DNA of 43,296 bases from a virus: positions 1-43,296 of the IMG/VR virus record IMGVR_UViG_3300017772_000019. One strand, given 5' to 3'. The stretch's first letter is position 1; each line of letters opens with the position of its first letter. A program made the translations under genes and the position numbers. Positions 29,001-36,941 of this stretch are shown piece after piece. The notes under the pieces are model-generated. The model saw nothing but the letters and a program-made list of their open reading frames with translations, did not search any database and was not told where the DNA came from.

Positions 29001-32000
29001 AGAAGAAGAGAAGCTGAGATTAAAAAAGTAGATGAACAAGTAAGAAAAAGAAATCCATTAGGCAATGGGATTACTTATAACATGCTTAACTCAATTAATG
29101 CTAAGTACGATAAAGAACTAGCAGATCTAGAAAATAAAACAGATGTAGTATCAAGTACACCATTGGCTGTAGCTCAAGCTGAATTACAAGCTTTAAAAGC
29201 TAAATTGTCTGAAGGTGTAGATGGCAGAAGTGTACGTAAAGTATTAAAGAATAATGAAGAGTATCAGAAGCTAAAAGAAAAAGTAAGAAAGCTAGGTAAC
29301 ATAAGTAATAAGATTCTTCCTTTTACAGAATTAAATGAACAAGAAATTGAGAATATAGATACATTTAGTGCTTGGGCATTAGGAGCTTTACCATCATACA
29401 TTACTATAGAAGATATAGATCAGCTAAGAAACAATCAAAAGGCTGGCGGTATGAGAGTTGGAGCCTTTGTAATGTCTTTAAAAAATATTGCTGGAGGACT
29501 TACAGTTGACGGAACTATTTATACTGGTGCCACATCTCCTTTTAAATATCATGAAGCTTTTCATAGTGTGTTTAGAATGTTATTATCTGATACAGAAATA
29601 CAAAGATACCGTTCTATTGCTAGAAAAGAAGTAAGAGCTAAGTTAAGATCTGAGGGTAAAAACTTTAAAACAGAATTAGAAATATTTAGAAACTCTGCAG
29701 ATACATATAGTAATATGACTGAGAAAGAGTTAATGAATGAATACTATGAAGAATATTTAGCAGATGAGTTTGAGAAGTTTAAAATGTCTCCATCAAAAAC
29801 TAAGAGTTCTCCAGAGATAAAATCTTTGTTTACAAGAATTCTTGATTTTATTAAAACTTTATTTAGCACACCTGCTAAAAATGAGCTATCAGTTTTATTT
29901 GAAAGCATTGACGCTGGTAAATATCAAAATGCTCCATTAGCTAGTAATGAGTTTACACAAAGTTTACAGGAAGGTGTAACACTAGAAGCAAATGCATTAG
30001 TACCTTATAGTCCAATACAAACGGAAGATAACAGTGGAAATGTAAGAACAGGTTATTTATACTTAGATAATGATATTGCAGATCCTTTGATTAGAAGTAT
30101 TGCTGCTATGTATTTAGATAGGACATCTAAAATTACAGAAGCAACATATAGTCCTGCCATTGAAATGGATGAAATACTAAATGATTTTGCATGGTTATAT
30201 AGCCCATCAAATCCAAATAACTTAGAAAAGAGTGATACTCAGATTGAAAAGTTAGAAGAGATTGAAGAAGCTTTTGATATATATGATGTAGAAATTAAAA
30301 CAGAAGTAATCAAATTACTAAATGTTTTAGGTGATCAAATTAATGAAACTGATTATACATTAGATGAATTAGAAGATAGTACAGGTTTAAGAAGCACATC
30401 ACAATATGATATTGATGCTTCTTTAATAGGAGGGCATACCTCTTTATCCTCTAAGCTAAAAACATATATTGCTACTACTACTTTATCTGAAACAGATTAC
30501 TTTGGTAATACAGAATTAAAAGATGGGGTACCTTTAATTGTTGCTGTAGATTTTGTAGAAGCTTACAATGGTTTGCTTAAAGCAGTTAAAAATATATCTG
30601 ATCCAAAAAAGATTTTACAAAGCATGTATTTCTTTGGTCAGGAAAATGCACAAGTAGGTGCAGTAGTAAATAGATTATTACAAGATGTTGGAATTACTAC
30701 TGATGAATTAGTAAGTTCTAAGTCATTAGGTAATCTTACTAATCCTAGTTTATTACAATCTGTTGTAAAAGCATTTGAAAACTTTAGAGTAGATTACATA
30801 TTTAATGAAAGAGATGAGCTTGGTAATATTAGAATTTATTCTGCAGCTCAAAGAGATGATATAAACTCTCAACTTGACAGATGGAATCAAGCTTGGATAA
30901 GCAAATGGAAAATAATTAAATCAGATAAAAATACAAAAGACCAAACGCTTACTATGCTTGAAGAGTTTGAAACTTATCTGAGTGGAAAGAAACAACCTGC
31001 AAAAAAAGATAAGAAAGCTAGCTCTAAAACAACATTGACTAATCAAGCTCTTTCAGATATATCACTAGATTTTTCAAGAAAACTATTTGATTTGGTAGGT
31101 ATAAGGTTAAGCCCTTTGTATTTACAATATAGTATATTACAAAACAGACCTAAAAACACAGTAAAACAAAAAGCATTAGTTAATTTATATAGTGATGAAA
31201 CACCATTGCTTGCTACAGATATAAAAATGATGTCTGATATAATACAAAGCAATGCTGATATTTTTGCTACTGATGATTCTGGTATGGACTCTAGGTTAAG
31301 AGAAATGAGTATACACAGTGCACCGTTTGATGAAACTATTGGTGCATCAGTATTTAAAAATCCAAATGGTGATTTAGTATACGCTCATCAAAAACCTACG
31401 TTACATTTAAAATCAATTGCTGATTTAAATAACCCAGGTAAAATAAATGAGTTAAAACTTTCTGATGAATATTTATTAAATAACTTCTTATTGAATAGTG
31501 CAGCTTTTGAATTGTTATCTGCTGAAAATAGATTAAAGGTTTTAAGAATAGCAGGGAGTAAAGTTGGACAAGTTTTATCATCTGAACAAGATTTAAATGA
31601 TAGTATCACAGGAATTACTTCTACACAAACATATGGAGATTTTACATCTCAAGAGTTTGCATTAGCTGTAATCAATAACTATACAGCATTATTAAATACT
31701 AAGAGTAATAAAGTAGATAGTGTTGAGGGAGTAGATGTAAAAGGAAACAAGTTTAAAAGAGCGTTGGCACCAGTATTAATTAGAGTAATGGAAGCGTCTA
31801 ATACTGGAGATTTAATATCACTGCCTGTATTAAAGGCTGTTGATTTTAATAATGGTACATCAACTTTATCAGATAAATTAATTAATGTATTTGTAGATAG
31901 AATTAGAACTGAGTTTGCAAGAATAAATAGAGAAGCATTTACAATGGACTCTCTTACTCAAGAGAATGAAGTTCTAGGTTACAATACAAAAAATGGTAGG

Positions 32001-35000
32001 GCATATCAGTTTACTAATAACTCTACAGTAATATCAAGTGATATACAGGAAAAGCTAAGACAAATAGCTATTAGAGAAGGAAAAGCACAAAAAGAAATAA
32101 CCCTTGATGCTGCAATAAAAGAAATCTCTACATTAAAAGCTTTAAAGAATAATGTCAAGCTTAATCTTAATAACTCTTTTGATCAGTTTATGAATACCTT
32201 GACTGAATTGAACATGCTTAATGATATATCTAACAATGTATCAGAAGGCCCGGTTAATGCAGCAGGTGTACAAAGAAAAGAATTAGTTGATTCAGCTAGA
32301 TTACTTAACCTTAATTATGATACTACTCATAACTTAAAACAAATATTTTTTAATGACTGGGCAAACACAGGAGCAATTAATGAAATTATTCTTGGTGATC
32401 AAGCTGTCTCTTTAAAAGATTCAGTTGATAGAATTAAAAGAGCAAAAATGCAGAATGCTGCATATGATAGTGCATACAGTGCTGTTAGTGCTCCATCACA
32501 TGGAGTAACACACAATGTAGAAAAAATATCTCTGGTAACTTTACAAGAGCCTGTTGGTGAATCTAGCATAACAGGACAAAACATTGATCAAGCTGATGCA
32601 CAAATGTATCTTACAACTAAAGCATTTAGATATTTATGGTTTGGTTTTGGTAGACTTAGCCCAAGTCAAGCAGCTATGATAGATAATATAGAAGCAGGTC
32701 AAAGCATTACCTCTGATGATATATTTGGATCAGTTGAAGCATCAGAAGGATATATTAAAAAAGGTGCAATGCTTAATTCTAAAAAGCTTGTATACGGAGA
32801 TGGTTCTACTTTTCTTAAGATGTCTGCTTTTGTTCTTACACCTGAGTTTACTTCTAGACAACTAGAAGATGGAACCTGGATTGCTAAACCACATAGAGTT
32901 AAGCTACACAACTTAAGAGTTAAATTAGAAGCAATTGAGTCAGAACCAAATGCAGAAACATTAGGTATTGCAGCTCCATTGAGTGCAATTAAAATGAAGA
33001 AGCAAGGTGTTAATACTTTAGAAGAATTAGATAACCCTAAACCATTTACAAATCCTGCAACACAATTAGATGCTAGATATATGGGTCTACAAGTAATTAA
33101 CCCAAGTAATAAATTAGAGGTGTTAGATCCTACACAGATCAAACAAATAATTACATCTGAACAAAAAGATAATGTAAAAGTTGAGGCATTAGGATTAACT
33201 GTTGGTGAAATTAAGCAAGCATATAATAAAGCTGTTTCACAAAGAGTTGTTTTAAATTATAAAAACAAAAGAAACTTAGTCTTTACATTAGAGACTGCAT
33301 TAGATGAATTAAAATTATCTTCAAAACCAGGAGGAGGGGTTACTCCAAATTTAGCAGCATTCCTTACTTATGCACAAGAAGGTTTAAAAGCATCAAAGTC
33401 TAGTCAACAAATATTAGATTTCTTTTCTATGACTGATGGTGTTCAAAATTATGATCTTAACAATCCGTTGGTTGTTCAAAAAGCAGAACAGCTATTCTTA
33501 TCTTATTTTAGCAAGGGAGTGTTGTCAGAAAAATCACCGGGTACTTCACTTACACTGTTATCAGATTTTGGTAACAAAGTATATAGAAGAGTTTATGAAG
33601 TAGAAACCATAGAAAAGAATGGAGACTTTATTACTATACCTGTTAGATCAGAGATAATTAGAGAAAAAACATTTGCTGAAGAATATTCTACAAATGATTT
33701 AACTGACCTAAATACTATTACATCTGACACAAAAGGTTTATCAGAAGGTTTAATTGTATTGGATGATTTAAGACATGGTCTTATGGAATATACAGACCCA
33801 AAAGATAAAAATACTTCTACTGGTCTGAGGTATACTGAGATGATGATGCCTTCACATTATAAAAATGTGATGGACTTAGTTGAAAATGTACCAAGTGCTA
33901 AATTGCCAGAAGCAATATCAAAAATGTTTGGTGTAAGAATTCCTTCTCAAGATAATCATTCTGCTGTAAACATGAAGATGGTAGATTTCCTACCAGCATA
34001 TTATGGATCAACAGCAATGTTTGCAAAAGAACTTGTTGAAGTATCAGGAGCAGATTTTGATATAGATAAGGTTTTCTCTTTGATGAAAGAATTCTATGTG
34101 CAAGACGGAGAATTTATAGAGTATGGTAAAGGTAATTTATATGAAGAGTATATTAGATATGCAAATCAAAAAACAAATACACCAGGTACAACTTACTCTG
34201 AGGCATTAAGTTTATTTGCAGGCAATGAATTAAAGGGAGCAACTAAAGTTACAGATGCTCAAATAAAATCAGCATTAAAAGCAGGATTAGAAAAAAGAAC
34301 TATAAGAGCATTACAAACATTAGGCTTGCCAGTTACGTCAAGTCAATTTGATACATATAATGAAAAACATGGTGTACCATTTGCAGCTCCATTAAACAAT
34401 CAAGTTTTAGATTATAGATATGCTTTAATTGGTAACAAAGGTGTTTCTGAATCTAAGGATGGGGTGCCTATTTCTTATCAAGCTGCAAATACAGATGTTC
34501 TTTGGAATGCTAAGACTAGAACAGGTGTTCTTGCTGAGCTAGCAGAAGTTTCTGATGTATTTAAAGAAAGAATTGAAGAAGGGAATATTGATGTAGATAA
34601 TATGACCGGTAAGATAAAAGCATTTACTGCTAATAAAGGGGCATCAATTGGAGCAGTTGTATTACCTAACTTATACTTAAGCTTGCTTACAGAGTATAAC
34701 GTTAAACTTACTAAGAAAGCTGCAATATATTTGAATGGTCAAGCTTATAATGATTATGGTAAGACAGAATATAAACAAGGAGGTAGAAAGCAAGATGTTC
34801 TTTCAGCTTTAATAACAATGGCTACTGATAATGCTAAAGACCGTTTGGTTGCTAAGTTAGGTTTAAATAGACATGCTGTTGGTTTATTGGCTAATTTAAC
34901 AGCATTGACTGTACCATTAAAGACAGCATTACTATTAGTTAATAATCCTACTATACAGGATATATATTCTCAGGCATTAAACAAATCTTCTAAATTAGAT

Positions 35001-36932
35001 CCGGGAGTTAGTAAGCTTACAGATCTTACAATAGCACAATTAGAAAAAGTAAAAGGCAAAAGAAAATTTGTACGTGTTGATGATGCATTATTAATAGATG
35101 CACTTAATAACCCTGAAGATGTGAGTACAGATGAAATGTGGAGCATACTTAATGTGTTTTCAAAAGGAACACAGCTAAAAGATTTTACATCTAAGATGGG
35201 AGCTCCTACTAGTTTAACAAAAGGGTTAGGTGCTAGCATTGCTGAAGTAAATCAAAAATATAAAGACACTGCTTCTTTATTTACTGCTCCTCCTGGTTTA
35301 GAGTTACCTATGGATGTAAAGCCTATATATTATGGAAACACTTGGCAAAATACTTATTTGAAAATATTTACTCAAATAACAAATGATTTATTGCCTGCTA
35401 CTTTTATATCTACAATACCACAGTTTAATGAAATATTAGATCCTGCTATTAGTCAAATGAACACTAATACAATAGAGTTTACAGAAGATGTGATGGCAAA
35501 GGTGAGATTAGATTTACTTTCTTACTTATCTATTAAAGCATATCAGAAAAAAGGTTTGGATAGTGATGCTCAGTCAGTAGCAACATTAAGTAATGATATA
35601 ATTTATCCAACAGAATATAATTCTATAGTAGATGTTATTGATAGATTGCGTACTACTGATGTAGGTAAGAATAATTTCTTCTTAGATAATTATGTGATTA
35701 CAACAAAAGCATCAGAAAGTAATGCAGGATTTAATCAAGCAAACTCTAATACATTTAGACAACTTAATGCAGGTCAAAAGATTCAACTTCAAAATGACTT
35801 TGCTAAGCTGTATGGTTCATTAGAAACTAGAAATGATGCTAAAACAATCATTAACTATGAAATGGTTAAAGGTGGTTTACAATTGGGCTATGGTTCTTTA
35901 CTATCAGTAATAAGCCCTGTAGTATTAACTTCTTATTTAGATACATTACCATCTGTTGAGAAAGCACTGAAAGGTCAAACATCATTTGTAGATACATTTG
36001 GTATAACAGTAGATGAGATGAAAGCTGAATTTTCTGATGGTTATTTATTATCTAATGCAAATAACTCTAAGTTGTTTACAATTGAGACAGATGAAATAAC
36101 ACCATTACCAAGCACAGTTAGATATGATAGAACAGAAAAGAAATTAGTAATAAAGAATACAGAAGGATCTTCTGAGGCACCATCAGTTAAATACTTAAGA
36201 ATTGGTTTTGGTAATATAACAGGTCAAAAAGTATATAAGACATTTAGATATAACACTCAGTTATCATCTATCAAACAAAATGTATTTAATGAAGTAGATA
36301 CAATGGGGTCTAATCAACAAAATGGAATTGGATTTATGTTTGGAGATAGACCAACATATACTGAAGTTAGAGAATATGTAAGAAGCAACGGAGGGGTAGC
36401 AGGTACTGCTTTAGATGTTAAAAAGATTGAATCAGAAATAAGTGAAATGTCAATTGATGAAAATAAGTTTGTTCAGCAAGAGGCTTTAAAAAATGAAAGT
36501 TCAATAATTACAGCTACTGAAGAAGGTGTAAATATTAGTTATGATGTAGAAGGCAAAGGTGTTAATATATCAGATATAAAACAACTCAAGGCTCAAAAGA
36601 AAGATGATAAACAATCAATAAATGAACAAGAATTAGAAGGAAATATAATAGAAGATGTTGATCAAGCAATGCCAGAGATGACAGCTGAACAAGAACAACT
36701 TACATTAGATTTACAATTTGAACTTGCTGATTCTTATGATATAATTACTGAAGAGTTTGATGCTATTACAAAAGATAAAGCTGCTAGACTGACATTAATT
36801 AATCAAAATTTGTTTCCTTTGTCTAATATGATTGAGGCATATGAAAGTAGGTTTTCTAAAGATGCAGCAAAGACATCTGAAGAGAGTCAGAAAGATTTTA
36901 TAGATAATATTAAACGTTGCATATTAAAATAG
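23013..36932 (+). CDS. Giant virion protein: zincin-type protease plus crAss-like virion RNA polymerase
   Basis: The product has 4639 residues. The N-terminal region (1-700) is virion-like, with a hydrophobic Gly/Ala-rich segment at 229-268. A Glu/Lys/Pro-rich linker lies near 1076-1100, and an ADIERRREAE ... INAKYDKELADLE helical linker at 1993-2036. A zincin motif HEAFH is at 2180-2184, with a downstream NEYYEEYLADEF offering a third ligand (about E2247). The RNA polymerase core follows from about 2380 to 4250. Its catalytic double-psi barrel reads GVRIPSQDNHS (3640-3650) then SGADFDIDKVF, giving D3681, D3683 and D3685. FLKMSAF (K3269) and SAIKMKK (K3327) are candidate lysines of the other barrel. 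In crAss-like phages this single-chain polymerase, related to cellular multisubunit enzymes, is packaged and injected to transcribe early genes. The gene ends in TAG, in frame with the next gene. Confidence 0.88.
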   Translation: MENQSKNALKETVDNNQRPAMSITPAGQPNFIPITEMFDTPDTLLADALATDPDSVARVDLYKTDIQKYGIDAMASLGVAVPSFATDTYNPVDQQNPPDNTYSKLKSAFTLTDVNEDQRVAPGFAGMRQSQFMRYYKHPDFSDLGFSPYANMESYYNVNSTVYDDMTRMWSQYTSLAGSGFSSVYRSIGDAFDGDSYWSAPDLESASEFEDAMGIGNSSRSGGMAWTNNFLLNSAYTVGILSSIAVEELAMAGATVLTGGGAAPAAGVRTAVNVGRAGNAFKNFFNVSRFAGTTRDIYRTLRNTEHAKSFYEAAKTGGKVLGQMFAPNTMYALNNLKTAKNATQNGVNLAKMSSTFGGFYRDVRMVNYAMAESKMEAGMVYNDVMRTGIDTYNKNNLETKIVDGKEIKVNVRKNAQVSPEEMKVIREKSSKAGFYTQMANAPIIYASNWFVLGNALGGFNKSLGRMMNDTFRKGLGGKIIKTKATRSATGALNKNVFEATGTGLKGYLRGLRAAGVKGSLSNAAGASLRYFSNNVAEGIQEVSQEAVSAATKGYFTAVLNDPMAGGITLRNQMISSGMGHQLSGEGFSVFMSGFLMGGAIQGPQKLFFQGVPAIYKAGKGKFGTEKMKAEYAEYKKNRKDLVQEAVNGWNKAWNSQVDNPGAIFDDTKFNYLIQKQVSEGMKTSSYDQDMFGFIDQKDLAKFSQIHTLLSQGGIQQFTEQLEDYLKLTDEELLQAFPGEAKDIANGKIRGRIQDFINYAEKTESNYNNLNDKFENPYDPSAYEVGTREFALEALNYQGYQHAKYLLMYTQDNFERALERSESIFSNLEMEPLFEKMAAKDISILTSIDNINREIALLTQEIMSTVEIDENSVKVPNKGVGETNKRKQQKIENLQSILKVISDPKNQTKNGTFDRRKITKLRPAFKNYVRYLASTEGSFLERDKVDTALKQLVDYYALKGRAQVYDKAVEYLSNPARLNEITQRTVEYGQNLYKNIKSQVQASIEKYLEITETNEVMNQLAVLGVYPDPSETKAFLQTGDISNLKTFYNENGKVEPKIDTILYGQIERIIETYTSTRATEEKTEAPEKKETEKAEETRTDQNDILKDLGVDVELEKTNDTPMLNELLERQYRKYKATAAISGENVLLFEEWRNSIDGLNFQNTFNALKRVWASGVVLQADSEGNPYKTVVTRENVTKEEGFKDWFRTREVKESPIVKRILDQAGLVITDIVESETDLGKEGDTLKGNKNRKIYKRGTQASIIRIKTKDQETGELVEIYKLVDNNGNPISNKLLELIDSKFGAFSTPAEAVAALKKIEATAPDTATFLFDEVELQQGEILFDKLGNKYIVLSTPKQVQGGYLRIIEASKNTNNLQEREKSVIKLQPGQFKGRYSLQEIKMDLLPATTSRLEINDVISPYPYKNSQESRALAQQRYNHIISQLSPVELAQLELYVIPNPEAGKLGRYYAIESSDGKVYKESNPYIRRIKSKYDIGIRIADEKVRNKVNQSLREAGFQVSEDVNGIFAYLPNESYVFYDNQNNPIDPRNITKEQALNTLYVPKAISKNLTKEETLELARNNFALNAMLVETLDGMNISEPTAMLLQAFPKDIGLSIGGAQMAYGPKELQESRSLSSLNYQHADTEGNYLVYDLKRDKGGTGRTIQSKTNLEGKDATALRNKVKTALEQSGQWDAMIAGTDRYLAAVLLPNGQYGLVNLKTTRFSQAEVENLYTELIERAQLTQKENLDEKGEAKNEAYNIEYNDDLANGLFISTKPGFSVALQVTPWGKIQMDVFDKNSKKQVGETITINQKIINDKKMSSVKKIQTLINNFNEDTEINLAGINVTVNNLRRSFADTASVEEVINNSETNVLPSVIENQSLRVTGTSADIQASRDAAATVNDNKTNDVKPNAQYTIAEEAAESILDLSDAEFDAQLEEEFANFKKEFLGHIVNKIVRGEELSAREQQAYKFLESKINMLVAKEGGAGSVTINNDVKADIERRREAEIKKVDEQVRKRNPLGNGITYNMLNSINAKYDKELADLENKTDVVSSTPLAVAQAELQALKAKLSEGVDGRSVRKVLKNNEEYQKLKEKVRKLGNISNKILPFTELNEQEIENIDTFSAWALGALPSYITIEDIDQLRNNQKAGGMRVGAFVMSLKNIAGGLTVDGTIYTGATSPFKYHEAFHSVFRMLLSDTEIQRYRSIARKEVRAKLRSEGKNFKTELEIFRNSADTYSNMTEKELMNEYYEEYLADEFEKFKMSPSKTKSSPEIKSLFTRILDFIKTLFSTPAKNELSVLFESIDAGKYQNAPLASNEFTQSLQEGVTLEANALVPYSPIQTEDNSGNVRTGYLYLDNDIADPLIRSIAAMYLDRTSKITEATYSPAIEMDEILNDFAWLYSPSNPNNLEKSDTQIEKLEEIEEAFDIYDVEIKTEVIKLLNVLGDQINETDYTLDELEDSTGLRSTSQYDIDASLIGGHTSLSSKLKTYIATTTLSETDYFGNTELKDGVPLIVAVDFVEAYNGLLKAVKNISDPKKILQSMYFFGQENAQVGAVVNRLLQDVGITTDELVSSKSLGNLTNPSLLQSVVKAFENFRVDYIFNERDELGNIRIYSAAQRDDINSQLDRWNQAWISKWKIIKSDKNTKDQTLTMLEEFETYLSGKKQPAKKDKKASSKTTLTNQALSDISLDFSRKLFDLVGIRLSPLYLQYSILQNRPKNTVKQKALVNLYSDETPLLATDIKMMSDIIQSNADIFATDDSGMDSRLREMSIHSAPFDETIGASVFKNPNGDLVYAHQKPTLHLKSIADLNNPGKINELKLSDEYLLNNFLLNSAAFELLSAENRLKVLRIAGSKVGQVLSSEQDLNDSITGITSTQTYGDFTSQEFALAVINNYTALLNTKSNKVDSVEGVDVKGNKFKRALAPVLIRVMEASNTGDLISLPVLKAVDFNNGTSTLSDKLINVFVDRIRTEFARINREAFTMDSLTQENEVLGYNTKNGRAYQFTNNSTVISSDIQEKLRQIAIREGKAQKEITLDAAIKEISTLKALKNNVKLNLNNSFDQFMNTLTELNMLNDISNNVSEGPVNAAGVQRKELVDSARLLNLNYDTTHNLKQIFFNDWANTGAINEIILGDQAVSLKDSVDRIKRAKMQNAAYDSAYSAVSAPSHGVTHNVEKISLVTLQEPVGESSITGQNIDQADAQMYLTTKAFRYLWFGFGRLSPSQAAMIDNIEAGQSITSDDIFGSVEASEGYIKKGAMLNSKKLVYGDGSTFLKMSAFVLTPEFTSRQLEDGTWIAKPHRVKLHNLRVKLEAIESEPNAETLGIAAPLSAIKMKKQGVNTLEELDNPKPFTNPATQLDARYMGLQVINPSNKLEVLDPTQIKQIITSEQKDNVKVEALGLTVGEIKQAYNKAVSQRVVLNYKNKRNLVFTLETALDELKLSSKPGGGVTPNLAAFLTYAQEGLKASKSSQQILDFFSMTDGVQNYDLNNPLVVQKAEQLFLSYFSKGVLSEKSPGTSLTLLSDFGNKVYRRVYEVETIEKNGDFITIPVRSEIIREKTFAEEYSTNDLTDLNTITSDTKGLSEGLIVLDDLRHGLMEYTDPKDKNTSTGLRYTEMMMPSHYKNVMDLVENVPSAKLPEAISKMFGVRIPSQDNHSAVNMKMVDFLPAYYGSTAMFAKELVEVSGADFDIDKVFSLMKEFYVQDGEFIEYGKGNLYEEYIRYANQKTNTPGTTYSEALSLFAGNELKGATKVTDAQIKSALKAGLEKRTIRALQTLGLPVTSSQFDTYNEKHGVPFAAPLNNQVLDYRYALIGNKGVSESKDGVPISYQAANTDVLWNAKTRTGVLAELAEVSDVFKERIEEGNIDVDNMTGKIKAFTANKGASIGAVVLPNLYLSLLTEYNVKLTKKAAIYLNGQAYNDYGKTEYKQGGRKQDVLSALITMATDNAKDRLVAKLGLNRHAVGLLANLTALTVPLKTALLLVNNPTIQDIYSQALNKSSKLDPGVSKLTDLTIAQLEKVKGKRKFVRVDDALLIDALNNPEDVSTDEMWSILNVFSKGTQLKDFTSKMGAPTSLTKGLGASIAEVNQKYKDTASLFTAPPGLELPMDVKPIYYGNTWQNTYLKIFTQITNDLLPATFISTIPQFNEILDPAISQMNTNTIEFTEDVMAKVRLDLLSYLSIKAYQKKGLDSDAQSVATLSNDIIYPTEYNSIVDVIDRLRTTDVGKNNFFLDNYVITTKASESNAGFNQANSNTFRQLNAGQKIQLQNDFAKLYGSLETRNDAKTIINYEMVKGGLQLGYGSLLSVISPVVLTSYLDTLPSVEKALKGQTSFVDTFGITVDEMKAEFSDGYLLSNANNSKLFTIETDEITPLPSTVRYDRTEKKLVIKNTEGSSEAPSVKYLRIGFGNITGQKVYKTFRYNTQLSSIKQNVFNEVDTMGSNQQNGIGFMFGDRPTYTEVREYVRSNGGVAGTALDVKKIESEISEMSIDENKFVQQEALKNESSIITATEEGVNISYDVEGKGVNISDIKQLKAQKKDDKQSINEQELEGNIIEDVDQAMPEMTAEQEQLTLDLQFELADSYDIITEEFDAITKDKAARLTLINQNLFPLSNMIEAYESRFSKDAAKTSEESQKDFIDNIKRCILK
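29550..29760 (+). other. Zincin metallopeptidase motif inside the giant polymerase protein
   Basis: The codons for H2180-E-A-F-H2184 lie at 29550-29564. The HExxH helix (YHEAFHSVFRMLLSD) is followed about 63 residues later by an acidic helix, YYEEYLADEF, as in gluzincin-type peptidases where a downstream Glu completes the zinc site. The placement is directly N-terminal of the polymerase region, after a Lys/Glu-rich helical linker. Confidence 0.72.
34053..34067 (+). other. RNA polymerase catalytic motif DFDID
   Basis: These codons encode D3681-F-D3683-I-D3685, preceded by SGA and followed by KV. The context matches the beta-prime signature, R-x-P about 40 residues upstream followed by ADFDGDQ, with Ile in place of the usual Gly. 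The three Asp residues should chelate the catalytic magnesium. Confidence 0.85.
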
Positions 36933-36941
36933 ATAGAAATG
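36930..36941 (+). other. In-frame amber junction between the two giant genes
   Basis: The TAG stop at 36930-36932 is followed by ATA GAA ATG, and that ATG (36939) is the start of the 1922-residue frame. The distance between the two gene starts is 13926 nt, a multiple of three. No other stop lies between them, so decoding TAG as an amino acid would join both proteins. Confidence 0.9.

Noticed and set aside
32699-33142. 147-residue minus-strand open frame within the polymerase gene
   Set aside because: It overlaps the conserved polymerase barrel region on the other strand and has the Ser/Leu-rich look of an antisense shadow.
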